Below, piece by piece: positions 1-12,435 of a DNA stretch of 64,000 bases (the stretch's first letter is position 1; the number at the start of each line of letters is the position of its first letter). Below the pieces are notes generated by a model that saw only the letters and a list, made by a program, of their open reading frames with translations, did no database searches and was not told the origin of the DNA. Origin of the DNA: Odontesthes bonariensis (Eukaryota > Chordata > Actinopteri > Atheriniformes > Atherinopsidae). The stretch is taken from NCBI RefSeq assembly GCF_027942865.1, contig NC_134522.1, positions 7,050,849-7,114,848 of the forward strand, in the 5' to 3' direction. Both the position numbers and the translations under genes were made by a program.

Positions 1-352
1 AGAAGAAACTAAAGAAATGGGAACAAATGATGTGTCTCTGTGACAGGCTGCTAGTAACAAAGTGCCTAAAGATCTAATTTAAAATGGATTCTTTGCTAAC
101 ACTGGTTCATCCCTTGAGTTAGGAACCTTTTTTAAGCCTGAATGATTCATAGGTCTGAGTTAAGTGGCTTAACAAACACACTTATTCCTCTGAAAAATGG
201 TCAGGTTAAAGGACTGGACTGAAAATTACTAAAAAAGCAGCAAATGTCTAAACATAACTTTGAACTATTGTTTAAGATCAGTTAAAAATTAAAGTAAAAT
301 AAATAGAATATAAAGAAATGAGGGTGGCTCAATACTTTTGTACAGTGCCGTA
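1..352. mobile_element. Tc1-like element, 3' part (truncated by window edge)
   Basis: This non-coding copy belongs to a family repeated at about 43.9, 51.5, 55.8, 56.6, 61.2 and 63.3 kb. Shared landmarks are the phrases around 'cccttgagttaggaacc' and 'agttaagtggcttaacaaac'. It finishes with 'caatacttttgtacagtgc', the end seen in fish Tc1-like elements whose termini read roughly CAGTACTGTGCAAAAGTC. It lies in the first visible intron of the SLC7 gene. Confidence 0.65.
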
Positions 353-500
353 TGATGCATACAGAAACATGATTAGTAGAACATCGATTGTTGATGGATT
401 TACTGTCATTTTCTCTTTTTTATGATGCGGGTCAGGTCATCACTGAACAGCTAAATCATTCTTTATTTTAGTGCAATAACAAGTAAACCCTCTTACTCAC

Positions 501-1202
501 CTCTGGACGTTTCAGCTCCTCAGTAACAGAATTCAGATTGTTCCAGCCATCATAGGACCACAGTCCCTGGTAGAAAGCGATACCAATTGGATTGATGCCC
601 ACATTTGTGTTCTCAAAGGAGTCTTCAAAGCTTGCCGTGTGCCCTCTGATCAGCATCACCACCCCTCCTATTATGATGACCGCCAGGGCCGCAACTTTGG
701 CCACCATGAAAAACACTTGCACCGACATCGAAAAGCGAACATTCATGCAGTTCACAATAGCCAGAGCTATGATGGCAGCTGCAGCCACGCATTTCACCAG
801 CACCACCGGAGGCGCGCACTCCGCGTAAAAAGGTGCGACGACATACTGGGCAAAGCTCAGCGAGATGCCAGCAACTCCAGCGGGTCTCACGAACAGCACA
901 GAGCTGAAGACTAACATGAAGGCGACGACTGGACCGGAAGTTTTGAGGATGTAGACGTACTCGCCCCCAGATTCTTTTATGCAGGTGCCCAGCTCGGCGT
1001 AGCAGAAAGACACCATTATCACCAGTAAACCACAGCTGGCCCACACCACCAAGCTGGCTCCAGGGCTGCCGATGGAGTAAAGCACCGTCTGCGGGGACAT
1101 AAAGATCCCAGATCCAATCATCGTCCCCGCGATGAGGGACACGGCTCCCATCAGCCCCACATCACGTTTCAGGCTGAGCTTCTGCGCCTTTTCGTCCAGC
1201 AT
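501..1202 (-). CDS. SLC7-family amino-acid transporter, first large coding exon (partial)
   Basis: This exon encodes the N-terminal half of a heteromeric amino-acid transporter light chain (APC superfamily, SLC7A5-A13 type), a plasma-membrane exchanger that normally pairs with an SLC3 heavy chain. About 234 residues are visible. They include the family's first-helix signature GSGIF, the segment AELGTCIKESGGEYVYI, the pre-loop motif YAECAPPVV, and WSYDGWNNLNSVTEEL just before the exon end. Several hydrophobic helices are evident. The exon ends in frame at a consensus donor (GAG|GTGAGT, minus strand) at 501; the remaining exons lie beyond the left edge. The first in-frame ATG is at 1202. An upstream exon could supply an earlier start, since the open frame runs a little further before a stop. 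It resembles b(0,+)AT/SLC7A9 more than xCT, but I cannot fix the paralogue. Confidence 0.85.
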
Positions 1203-1235
1203 CGCAGCAGTTACAGACCGTCTGCTGTCTGACAC

Positions 1236-2285
1236 AGCGGGGAAAACACTGTAATTGTGTGGCCAAAGTCACTATTGCATAAACACATGAAGTTAATAAT
1301 TATGTGGGCGGTTCATTTTACACACATGCCTGTTTTGCTTAACAGCTTATGTGTTTCTTAAATAAGATAAGTGAAGTCAGTGGTGGCCACATGTGTTTTT
1401 TTTTTTGTTTTTTTTGAAGCTGTGCGTCTTTCTCTTGGTTCAGGCAGTGATGTATTACAGCTGAGTGCCAGCCAATACACAGAATGCTTCAAACTAGCTT
1501 TAAATTCCTCCTTTGGCTTAAAATTCTTGAAATAGTTCAGCAGAAAAGTCAAGTATGGAAGCCCACTGCTGCCAATATCATAAAAAAGTTCCTGCAAGTC
1601 ACTCTCACATGACCATCTCATTATAGTAAATATCTAAAGTAAGTTGGCCGCATTTTTAAAATGTAAATCTGATTAGTTATATATAAAAATAATGATAAAG
1701 AGATAGCATTAGAAAACAACCATTAGACTTACGCAGGCAAAAGAATTTGAACATTCTGACCAAATGTAAACAATGACAAACAAGCATGGCGGACACCCTT
1801 GATGGAGTTGGTTAGCAGACGTAATTAAAGATCCTCATAACTGTGTCAACAACTTTAGAATTAATACACACATGCTGACATGTGTAGCATCCATATTTAC
1901 TTTTTCTCCCATTAAACTGTCATGAATAGGCTTCCATACAGCACTCTCTTAATCAATCTGATTCCATTGTTTCCCGCTATGGTTCTATATCGAGCCATGT
2001 CATAAATCTATAATAATTCCATCACTTGATGGCTCCTTCACCACAGGTATTGCTACATACATGAACTCTAACCTTTCAGATAAGGAATATGTTATAATAA
2101 CCGCATGTAAACAGTAAATTTATTTTACAATATCATATAATTTATGGTATCTTCACATCACGGCTTGATGATTCGCGGCAGTTTCCAACTTCAACATACC
2201 AAACAAAGTTAATAACTCATCCACTTTCACAAGTTAAAACCAGTTTAATAAAAAAGCTTTCAGTCCAGCGGACCCTCTTTGGTCC
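1236..2285. other. Intergenic region between SLC7-like gene and utp25
   Basis: This stretch is AT-rich with no supported gene. An 87-codon open frame on the minus strand (1358-1621) has no recognisable domain and begins within a homopolymer-rich stretch; I do not call it. The reverse-strand AATAAA near 2117-2122 could serve as a polyadenylation signal for utp25, which ends at 2286. Confidence 0.5.
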
Positions 2286-5200
2286 TCAGGGGGCTGTGTC
2301 CTCCCCTCCTGTGATGAAGAGGTGAACGGGCTTGTTGGAGTGCAGCATCTGTCCGGCTCGCTGTGCTCCGGTGATGGCGGCCAGTTTGTGGGTATCGTAG
2401 CGGGAGTAGAGGGCAGTGCAGGTCCAGCTGGCCTCCTCCCCCTGACCCTCTGCTGCCAGCATGTTGCACACCTCGCTGTAGAAGTGGGGGAAGGAGGGCA
2501 AACCGTAGAATATCAGGTTCTGGATCCCTTTGATGGTGTACCTGAATGAAAACAAGCACAGAATCAAGGTTAAAGGTCAGAATGATTTGTCATTACTAGG
2601 GCTGGACGAGTTAATTGTTAATTGTTAACTCGCTATTGTCGCATTAACTCATTAATTGTTTAATTAATTATTATTTAACGCCGATAAATATTTCATAGTG
2701 CATTCACGAAGTTTTTTTTTTTTTTTAATTAAAAAAGTTCAGAGACAGGAAGCAGGGAGCAGAGAGAGGGGGAACGACACGCTGCACAGGGTCGTCCGAT
2801 GCGGGACTCAGCGGGGTCAGCTGCAGCGAGGACTATAGCCTCTTGTACATGGGGCGCCTGCTCAACCCACTACGTCACGGACCACCCCTGTTTTATTATT
2901 GTAAAAGTCCGTTGCTCACAGGCTTTTATTCTGTAAAAGTCTGTTGCTCACAGGCTTTTATTTTGTAAAAGTCTGTTGCTGTCTGCTGTGGAACCGGAAA
3001 AGAAAGTAATCGGCGGATCCACCAAACATGGAGAAGGGTACGGAACTTTTACTCGGCCATTTTCATTTTAAAGTTCTTCCAGAGGGCGGAGTCCACAGAA
3101 CCAAAGTCATCTGTAAACACTGCCAAGTTGAATTGTCTTCTCAGCGTAGTAGTTCCAGTCTAAAATATCACTTAAAGGCAAAACACACAACTGATAGCAG
3201 CAAGTCATTCAAGGAAACAGACAGTGGAGCGAGGCTTCTACATAAAAACTACAGAAAGATGCTGATGTTAAAAGTGTGTTTGCACAACAAATGTTATGGC
3301 ACTTTCATTCATATGGCAGCACATTTAAAATAAAGCTAAATGCTAAAAGCTATACACTACTTTTGGATTCATTTTTGGATTTTGCGTACAAATGCGATTA
3401 ATCGTGATTAATCAGGGAAATCATGTGATTAATTAGATTAAACATTTTTAATCGTTGCCCAGGCCTAGTTCATTACATTTTTTCCAGCACTTAACAGCTC
3501 TTGGTATTTGGTATTACCATTACCCTAAATAAAGTGATATGGACCTGGATAGGCAAGATCAACCAATTAAACACCATTTTTTGATTATATTTTATTAAAT
3601 GAGACGTATCTTGCCCTTTTTTCTCAAGCTGACACTATCTCCTGAGGTCTTAATTAAATGTATTCCATTAAAACTCTGCTTATTCTTTGCTGCTGCTTTC
3701 ATTATCATGCTTATTAGCACCATTTTTACATGCAAATGACTAATTTGGGGCGGGTCTTCGCCCCTTCATGGCTAAAAGCTTCATAATGACTGAGATTCAT
3801 ATATACATCCATCCTCTTCCACTTCCTTCCACCAAGGTCAGGTCCAAGAAGGAAACCCACACATCCCCCTCCTGAGCAACACTCTCAAATACTATTCAAT
3901 AAAAAATCATCACGACCCCAATTTGACACTCGATATCGGATCAAGACATAACTGATGAAAGCTGCAGAATGCAAAGAAGAGCCAAAAATCATCCAACACC
4001 CGATGGATTCGTCGACAGGACTGACCTCTTGTAGAAGTGGAAGCGTTCAGTGAAGAGCAGGAACTGTTTCTCCCCCTTCTGGAAAAAGTGCCTGGCTCGG
4101 GAGACTTCCGACTTGCTGGAATACTCGCAGATGCAGGTATAGTTCACGTCCTCGTTCTTCATGTAGTTTCGCAACCGAACGTAGTCGAAGTAGGATGGGA
4201 TGTAGATCAGAGTGTGGGACATGACGGAGTCTTTGTACTGAGGCAGCACTTTATCTACGAAGAACTGAAACCTAAAAGGCAGAACGAGCATCAGCAAGGA
4301 TTCAACTATTCTTTACGTTTCTAATTGGCCGTCTAAAAAGCACAAGACGCTCAATGATTTCTCGGGTCTAAATAGTGATAAATGAATGTAAAACAGAACA
4401 GTGAACGAGCGGCTGGGAAAAATCTGAAGATGCTTGAAGTCCTTACCGAGCATCTTGATCCATGAAGCTGTCTGAGGAGAACATCTGGAAGACGTGAGGC
4501 AGCTGAACCAGCACCTGGCAGATGGAGCCTGTTTTTGGCAAGTTTTTTGTAGCAATCTGAGACAAGAACAGCACAAAGACAAAAGACAAACCGACATCAT
4601 CAAGAGGAAATGCTGTAAGTTAAAAGCACATTGGTTTCAAACACGAAAACTGGACTTGATCTTTGGGATTCAGAGCAGATGTGGAGACATGTTTATATTC
4701 CTATGCAGCTAATCTGGCTCTTTAAGAGCATTTTGATCACCAACACCATTATAAATACGAGGCTGCTTTTAAATGAAAGAAACCAGTTCTCTTAACCTCA
4801 ATCTGACATGTTTCCAACAGAAACTCAGAACAGACTAAGCTAACACCGACTAGTATGATCCTTTCATGTTCTTATGGGGCCAAAGAAGGGGTAAAAGTAT
4901 ATTCAGTTGGTTGCAATCTACAACTTCGCCACTAGGTGGCACCGGATTCTACCTTTCAGGATTCACAGATGCTTTAAAAAGGTTTAAAAAGAACCAAACA
5001 TCCTCTGTGTTTGAGCGACTGAATGGTTGCATGTCTGATCTGACAAACATGATGCCTGCATTTATTGTTCTCTACTTTCTATCGATCACACTTAAAGAAG
5101 AGGAACAGCAACGCCGTCTAAAACTCAGGAGTTACATTTGAATAAGATTCAGTCACTCACTTATTTTGGAGCATTAAAAAAAGATGCATTCAATTTTAAA

Positions 5201-8200
5201 AAGTTCTATGATCTGCGACAGCTGCAGGCTCAACACCCCAACAGGATAACCGTGTTATCACGACATAGATCACCTACTGTGCGTCATCAGCGCGGCTATT
5301 TAACGTAGTCATCAGCTGTCGTTTCAACCCAACTGAACTTTCCAGTGACAGATGTTTCCAACCGTCAGATAAACGCCTTTTTAAATCGACTCTGTGACAG
5401 AGTCAAGCTCTGCATCTGATTGTTCGGGGCTTGATGGCTACAACAGAGACGAGAGCAAAACACAATTTTTCTTCATTATACGGCCTCTAATTCTGCTGTT
5501 GTTTCCTTATACGTTCAGATTAAAGTTTGATTGATCTGAAGCCCTTTCATTAACCTGATGATCTATAAATCACCACATCAAAATGCTACTAATTTGTTAA
5601 AAAAACATTTAATTTAAACATTTTTTCAGATAAAACCTTTAAATTTTAGTAAGTCACCAGTTTTCATGTTGATACTTTTTTAGATTTTGGTCATAAAGTG
5701 AAAAAGAATGAAGAAACAGACCCGTGTTACCTCAAAACTGTCATTTTTAGAGTCATTCATGGAAGACACAGCATGTGGTAGTTAAGAAATTACAGATAAC
5801 TGACCAAATCCCTGTGGATGCCCACCGATATGTAAATTTATCAACTGGGAAGTAAAACAAGACGTATCTTAAAGTTAAAGCCCAAAGAGAACGAGTGGAG
5901 AACAGATTTCCTCAGTAATATGAGCAATAATGAAATGTAAAAGGTGTACAACGGCCGACCTGTCCTCTGTAGTTGGCGCAGTGTTTTGTGAGGATGTTGT
6001 TGATCTGGGGGTCCTGGATGGAGCTGAAAACCAGCGTCTGCCTGTAGTGTCTGGCCCAGTTGTTCAGGTTCCACATCCTCACCCTGGAGAAGTCAACTCC
6101 ATGAGAGTCCAGCGGCTGCAGGTTCAAGTGCTTCATCACATGCTGGTGGATGAAGACGACACATCGTTTATAGATTATCCGTCACTGATCAGCTATCAAA
6201 CACGACTCTTTAAAGTATCCGAACCTTTGAAAGCTACATCAAACCCATGAGATTTAACATATTAGGGTTCAAATTCAGCACTTTCCTGCTAATTTAATGC
6301 ACAAATAAGGCAGAATTCACACATAAATGAAAGGCTATACACTGTTATAGAGCAGGATATTCCTGTTATAGCTCGTTATAGGCTGAAGGAAGAAAGAAAG
6401 AATGGCTTCTCTGGAGAGGATTTAAATTACAGGAGCGGTTACAGGGAATTATTACATGTGAGTGACATGGGAGTCGCACCCGTGGGGTATGGGGGTGGTT
6501 TGACACCCCCACTTTTACAGCAAGATGATTTCACCTTTTTGAATTTTCAATGACCAAATAAAGTTTTAACAAATCATAAAATGTGTTTTAAAGACTCTGT
6601 ACCCTCTTTAGAATAATTCTATCCAGATTTGAGCAGTGTAACTATTGTAGTTTCCATACAGGACCTAGTTTAGGGCGATCAAAATGCAAAAAAATGCAGT
6701 AAAATGGCCCTGTTCTGCATTTTCACAAATCAGAAAAAGGTTTCACAAATCCCAAACCAGGTTTTAATGAATCTACAGCCTCTTTAGAATAATTCCATCC
6801 AGATTTAAGCAGTGTAACTATTGTAGTTTCCATACAGGACCTAGTTTAGGGCGATCAAACTGCAAAAAAATGCAGTAAAATGGCCCTTTATGCCCATTTA
6901 ATTCATGAATCGGATGCCAACTTCAGCGTCGTGTCTATGGGGTTGATGTGGGGCTCATGTAACACCCCCACATTTAAAATCGCTGCTCCACCCCTGGGTG
7001 AGGGTTTAAAAAGTAACACCTGGTCAAGGAAAAGAGCCCTGAAAACAAATCTGCTCATAACTGGTTTGCAGGTAAGAATAGAAACTAAACATGCTGTTGG
7101 GCAGCAGGTGGCGCCACTTCTTCCACAGATGTACAAAGCAGAGGTTTACACAGATGCCACGAAGCGGTGCGAGTCTCCTACCAACACATGTTCCCAGTTC
7201 TGCATGAGGCAGACGTCCGCCTGGTCCAGCACCACCAAGTCGATGGACGACAGGAAGTCAAAGTCTCTCTTACTTTCTCCCTCTGCTCCCAGCACCGTGC
7301 GAAGGCCCAGCGGCGACGCGATGATGATGTCAGATGAGTAGAAGGGCGCGTAGAGACGCACGTTGCCCTTGACTACGGACACACCTGGAGAGGAGAGAGC
7401 AGCGCAGCAGAGCGTCAGAGACACACTCAGAACGCCGCCGTAAACTCCTGCCGTTAGCGGGCCGCACCTATCCTGAAGTGGTCGTCCACGTTGCCTGAAA
7501 AGACGGCGTGGTAATCGTCCGGTCGGCGCAGATTGGGCGGCTTGTCATCCGCCTCCTCTCCGAACTCCTCTTTGAACTTCTTCTTGTTGCTGACGGCGAT
7601 CTTCTTGCCTTTGGTCTCCAGCAGACTGATGAGCGCGTGGACGACTTGGAGCGCGACGCCCCGAAACGGGACGAGAATCAGAACCTGGCGCGGAGAGGAG
7701 AGCACCGTGAACACCTAAACACTAACACGTGCGCTTTGGTTTGGCTCACGCTTCAGATTTAGGGATAACATCATCATTAAGATAACCAATAATTAATCAT
7801 TAATGGTTAATCATCAACCTTTAATGATATTCAGCCTCTCCAGGACTTTGCAGGACGCTTTTGTGACCTAAAATGCACCATCTTTTGGGCACCTTCTGTG
7901 AAAAGTCGCGGTGGTATTTAGATAAACAAATAAAACTGCCTTTAGGAATGACTGAAATATGACAGAAATACAGTTTTCTATCTTATGCAGCTGATGTGAA
8001 ATAGGGCTGCTGCAAATTATTATTTAGGTAATCGACTGTTCTATCGATTATTCATTCAATTAATCGAGAAATACTTCAACAATAATAACTATTTAAAAGA
8101 GATAAATTTAAATCATAACCGGCTCTCATATGTAGCCACGATTGGGATGATTTGGCCAAAAACCTCCTGATATTGATAACAGGAGCATAGAACAGCAGGT

Positions 8201-11200
8201 ATTAGCTTTCTATCTATTGTACAGCTGTGCTAACATCTGTTAGCTTCTCTCCTACCGTCTCAACTTCCTTACACTGCATTTTAAAGCATCTTATTTTACT
8301 TTTCAGCTCTAATGTGAAAGCTGCCCAGTAGCACCATGAGAGCACTCACATGCAACTACTGAATTGAACTAAATATGATTAAATCACCATCACTTAGGAG
8401 GTAAGCTGTATTTTTTGTGTCTCTGACTTGACCTCCATCACAGAGCAGGTCTGGGTGCTCTAATCTGTCCAAATGAGAGCTGAAATGAACTCGTCACCGG
8501 CTCCCTGTGTGGACCGGGCATAAAGGGAGTTGCTTTGTTAAATATGAAACCCTTTAAGTTGGCAACAATAAGACGTTTTAAGCACGTACAGCTCAGCATG
8601 TTGCTAAGACATAAGAAATACACACTGGTAGCACATAGCGTTAGATTATATCAGTGTGGTGTCAGATTCCATACCTCATTTGAAAGAATACCAGTATAAA
8701 TTAAAAATGCAACAGATGTTTGAATCGTTTAAAACAGTTTGTGAATTTTTTTAGACTCATCTGAAACATTTAACCGCTTCTGGAGGGATCTGTTAAAGGG
8801 GATTTATTCTATAAAAACAAAGTGTCTGAAACATCCTCCAGACTTTGGGAGATAATGGTCATTTTGATAGTATGTTTTGGGAGACCTGATTAATGCTGCA
8901 TGACCCTGGAAGGGTCAGTCTTGAGATATATGGCACCAAGATGTCTGGACTTTCCTTCTAGAAATCACACGATAACACCTGAAGACAGACGTGTTGCTTT
9001 GCACTTACCTTAAGAGTATAAATAGGACCTGATTTCTTTGTTCGAGGTCTTAACTCTGATGCATGTGAGCTGTATGACCCTAGGTACACAGTTTTAAAGA
9101 ATATTCTCCACTAAAGACTCTTCCAGCCTCATCTACTTTGACTCTCGGTCCTGATGACAACAGAACGGCTGCCCAGGAACCCCCCCCCCACACACACACA
9201 CACAATTTGCAATCATTAACAATTTACGACTAAAGAAAAACTCACAAATGTGCATTTTAGTAGCTCACCTTGGGTCGGGTCAGGCCTTGGTCTCTGGGTT
9301 CATCGTGCGGCTCAGCTCCAGCTTTAGCTTTAGCCTGAGTTTTCCGCTCCCTTAGCAGGGCGTTGTGAGCCAGAACTCTGGAGTTGGCCTTCAGGACATG
9401 GTTGAGGACATGCAGGCAGTATGCACTGCGCACACGTGGGCCCTGCTTCAGAGGACATGTCCCTGGGTGATACAGATCCCTGTAAGAGCCCATTAGAGCG
9501 AGCAGCTCCAGCTGGAGAGGGCTGATCTCTTCAGCTGCTCCTTTAGGGTTTGAAGCCTGGTTCATATCCTTCCAACTGGTCTCCAAAAGTTTGTGGAAAA
9601 CTGGGAGTTTCGTGTCCTTCTGAGGACCAATGGGGCCGAACTTCTCGAGGGGATTGGTGCAGAGAAGAGTTCCCAATTTTGGCCACTAAGAAAGAGAAGA
9701 AATAGGCAGAAACTGTAAGTTAAATCTACTCTAAAGGAAAAATTGGACGATTATTTAATGAAACTACGATTAATACCGTAATCTGAGTCTTGGATTTGCA
9801 GCCAGATGTTATCTTCTCTACATCCTCCTCAGTCAGCTCTGCGTCCAAATGTTGTAAAAACACGTCTGCAAGTAAAGAATCAAAACAAAATCATGTTTTA
9901 TCTGCATATTCACAACATTTTCTATGGAAAAATGTCTTTCTTACCTTTACTGTCGTCATGTTGTTCAGAGTCTTCCTCTTCCTCCTGCTCTCCTTTTCCC
10001 ACGAAATTAGTCTCCAAACAGAACTCGGACTCGTGTTCCTTGTCTACAAATTCATCCCCCGCCTCCTTCTTCTCCTCTGCTGCCTCTCCATCTGCAGGTT
10101 CCTCTTCCTCCCCTCCATCTTCTTCACCATGTTCACTTCCATCTTCACCTCCATCACTGCCTTCTGCATCAAAAGACAACAGTTTTCAACTAAATGAACA
10201 AACCAAAATTTGATTTAGGGACAAACAGCTTACCGTCTTCAAGAAACTCCTCTTCCTCCTCCTCTTCCTCATCACTGCTTTCCTCCTCTCCACTCTGGGT
10301 GTCAGCGGTGGGTTGACTTAAAGTGGAAAGAAGCTTCTGATAGGCCGTTTTCTGCTCTGGTTCTTCCTCCTCCTCTTCCAGCTCACCAAGCTCTGCATCT
10401 GATTGTTCGGGGCTTGATGGCTACAACAGAGACGAGAGCAAAACACAAATTCTGCTGTTGTTTCCTTATACGTTCAGATCAAAGTTTGATTGATCTGAAG
10501 CCCATTTATTAACCTGATGATCTATAAAAATCATTCGTAATTCGTAACACTTCCGTTCTAATTCCCAGAACCTCTTAGTACAATTCTTGTTTGTTTTCCC
10601 TCAAACCTTCCAGACACCCCAGATGATCATTTGGTCAGTTTCTCCATTACTATGTTCATTTATGTAGGGTTTGAATTCCTTTTTCATATCTTCTACCAGT
10701 TTACTTTTGTTCAGTAATCTCAAATTAAGCCTGTTTTTCCCCCTGTTTTTTAATTGAATTTTTCACAGTCTTATAAATCTACACTTCCAATCCTAAACTC
10801 TTAAACGCAGCATCTCATACCTCTATAAATAAAAATAAAAAAAGGTCCTATTTATGACCCTGAGCGGACTTTATATGTTCCAGAAAATGACCAAAGTCTC
10901 TTTTTAGAGGGTTAACAGTTGTTCATACATCAACCATTCCCAGTTAATCCAAACACAACTTTAACGATGGCGAAATACTGACACGTTCCACAAATATTCT
11001 CCCATTTTAAAACAAAACTGTGCTTTTAAGGAGAGAGTGCCATTAAATTTTAGAACTAGCAACACCACTGCACCCATTTCCTGTTTTCTTGGCAATATAT
11101 GAAGAAACGAGACTTAAGACTTATGCACTATAATGTAAGTTGATGTCAGGGTTTTTAAAATTAAACAACTCTTCTTACCAGTTCCACAATTTCAGTCCTT

Positions 11201-11922
11201 ACAGGTCTTTCATTTACTCTGTAAAAAAACATAAGAGCACATTAGACAACAAACTTATAAATAGGTTAGAAAATTATTGGTTTGATTAGTGACATTTAAT
11301 AAAATAATGCATCAATTTCTGCTGTTTACTGAACATATAACACCATTATTTACTGTAAAAGTTAATTTTTTACAGTCAGTATGAGTTTATGTGTGCATAT
11401 TACATTAAATTAAAAAGTGATTATAGTACACACATTTGTGTCATGTTGTAAACATACTGTTGTGCTTTATTACAGGTCGATTTGTTAGTTTTAAACACTT
11501 CCCAAACTAAATACTTACAATCCGGTCATTTAAATTTAACTTGAAATGCATCCTGACGAATTATTTACAATTTTACGAGTCCAAATAACCGGATATATTT
11601 CAGGTATTTCAGCAAAACACGTTCAAAAATATGTCGGGAATTTATGAGCTGAGATGTCTGTTACGTTAAGTCTTAATGAGCCAACTCTGTCGAGGGGTTT
11701 TAGCTTAAAGTTTTAGCTGAAAATAAGTCAACTTTCTCACAGCACTTTGAACGATAGTTAGCTAGTTGGCTAATAAAATATAGCACATTATCAGTTTAAA
11801 ACAGATCGCTGTGCGGCTTACACGTCGTGAAACGGATGCTCCTCTCCATATTCCTTCAAGTGTTTCTTCTGTTTCTTGGATAAATTAGTGAAATGCTGCG
11901 TTTTCTGCCTTCGTTTCCCCAT
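2286..11922 (-). CDS. utp25: UTP25 / digestive organ expansion factor (Def), complete 12-exon gene
   Basis: This nucleolar SSU-processome factor acts in 18S pre-rRNA maturation; zebrafish Def is known for digestive-organ growth. Exons on the minus strand, 5' to 3': 11822-11922, 11179-11218, 10234-10420, 9945-10163, 9777-9865, 9269-9685, 7468-7684, 7182-7384, 5960-6142, 4447-4556, 4026-4271, 2286-2541. They total 2268 nt (755 aa), and every junction I checked keeps frame. The protein begins [20 protein letters not shown], then an acidic Glu/Asp/Ser-rich region (exons 3-4), then a degenerate DEAD-helicase-like core: [31 protein letters not shown], and a DEAD box reading DQAD ([19 protein letters not shown]). 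The C-terminal part contains [36 protein letters not shown] and [12 protein letters not shown]-like sequence. It resembles human UTP25 (756 aa) throughout. Loss of canonical helicase residues is a family trait. Confidence 0.97.
2597..3468. mobile_element. Non-autonomous hAT element with remnant BED zinc-finger ORF
   Basis: The termini are TAGGGCTGGACGAGTTAA on the left and, read inward from the right, a matching TAGGCCTGGGCAACGATT, as in fish hAT elements. Flanks gtcattac and ttcattac fit a slightly decayed 8-bp target duplication. Inside is a plus-strand open frame (3028-3333) with a BED-type finger ([10 protein letters not shown] ... LKYHLKAKH) that stops soon after, so the transposase catalytic and dimerisation regions are gone. 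The element lies in the last intron of utp25. A 32-bp direct repeat is part of it. Confidence 0.75.
2901..2985. repeat. 32-bp tandem repeat, about 2.7 copies
   Basis: The unit starting GTAAAAGTCCGTTGCTCACA recurs at 2901, 2933 and 2965 with one or two base changes. It lies inside the hAT element at 2597-3468, upstream of the remnant BED-finger frame. Confidence 0.8.
5404..5572 (-). repeat. Intragenic duplicate of utp25 exon-3 acceptor region
   Basis: This intron-9 segment copies 10387-10533 in the same orientation. It covers about 34 bp of the 5' end of utp25 exon 3, the splice acceptor (TGTTGTAG, minus strand) and about 110 bp of the preceding intron. The copy carries an extra ~24 bp (around 5467-5490) and a few substitutions. 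The copied acceptor is intact, with the pseudo-exon beginning at 5437. It is not needed for the 755-aa product. Confidence 0.85.
6603..6886. repeat. Direct repeat, ~108-bp units at 176-bp spacing
   Basis: 6603-6710 and 6779-6886 are near copies, sharing 'gcagtgtaactattgtag' and 'aggacctagtttagggcg'. The block lies in utp25 intron 8, inside a longer unidentified repeat that runs to about 7010 and contains several CACCCC/GGGGTG runs. No coding content is recognised. Confidence 0.75.
8002..8095. mobile_element. hAT-type MITE fragment
   Basis: The stretch 'agggctgctgcaaattat' followed by alternating ATCGATTA/AATCGA motifs matches the end of a common fish hAT MITE rich in ATTAATCGA. The second terminus is not seen, so this is a fragment. 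It lies in the utp25 intron 7685-9268. Confidence 0.5.
9181..9206. repeat. C-tract plus (CA)n microsatellite
   Basis: A run of cytosines is followed directly by a short CA repeat, in a utp25 intron. Confidence 0.85.
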
Positions 11923-11945
11923 GTTGTGGTTCTAAAATGCCGCTA

Positions 11946-11951
11946 CACGTG
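11946..11951. promoter_or_regulatory. CACGTG E-box 24 bp upstream of the utp25 start codon
   Basis: A perfect palindromic E-box within ACACGTGT sits immediately upstream of the utp25 ATG, in a locally less AT-rich stretch. Canonical E-boxes are frequent in promoters or first exons of Myc-regulated ribosome-biogenesis genes, so a role in transcription is plausible. That is inference from position; the transcription start is not visible. Confidence 0.35.
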
Positions 11952-12435
11952 TGACGGTCCAGCCTCTTCTATGGCTGTTTAATCGCAGCAGCGTTTTGTG
12001 GCGCCACCTACAGGAGCGGAGTGGAACAGCACGTTCATTGTTAACTCAAACAGACGCTTCAGTAGTAAAAAACTACCTTTAAACTAACAAATAACACCAT
12101 CAAACTACGACATTTTTATCACTTTAAAGTTTACAGTAATTCTAAGTTTAATTATGTAATTTATGTATCATCCATCAAGATGTCAGGTCGTTTGTATACG
12201 TTTCCTTGGCAGAAATAAAAGGATTTGAAAAAGACATGGTTTAAATATACAGTATTGTTACAGTTTGGTGACATATTACAGTCTAATGTTTTTACTGAAG
12301 GGGAAAGAGATATCTTAAATTAACCGTTAAAACAGAAAATTATTACAGCCACGAAAAAATAAATTAGAAACTTTCTTTTATATAATAAAATGTTCCATAA
12401 ATCAGGGTATAAGTAAGATATGAACACGGTTGAGG

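Noticed and set aside
1358-1621. 87-codon minus-strand frame near the SLC7 gene
   Set aside because: No similarity that I recognise and no splice context linking it to the transporter.
2901-2985. Regular 32-bp repeats, at first sight CRISPR-like
   Set aside because: The copies are directly adjacent with no spacers and sit inside a hAT element in a vertebrate genome.
9790-10213. Two 135-codon plus-strand frames rich in Ser/Cys/Phe
   Set aside because: They are the complement of the acidic Glu/Asp exon of utp25; the composition is explained by GAA/GAG codons read backwards.
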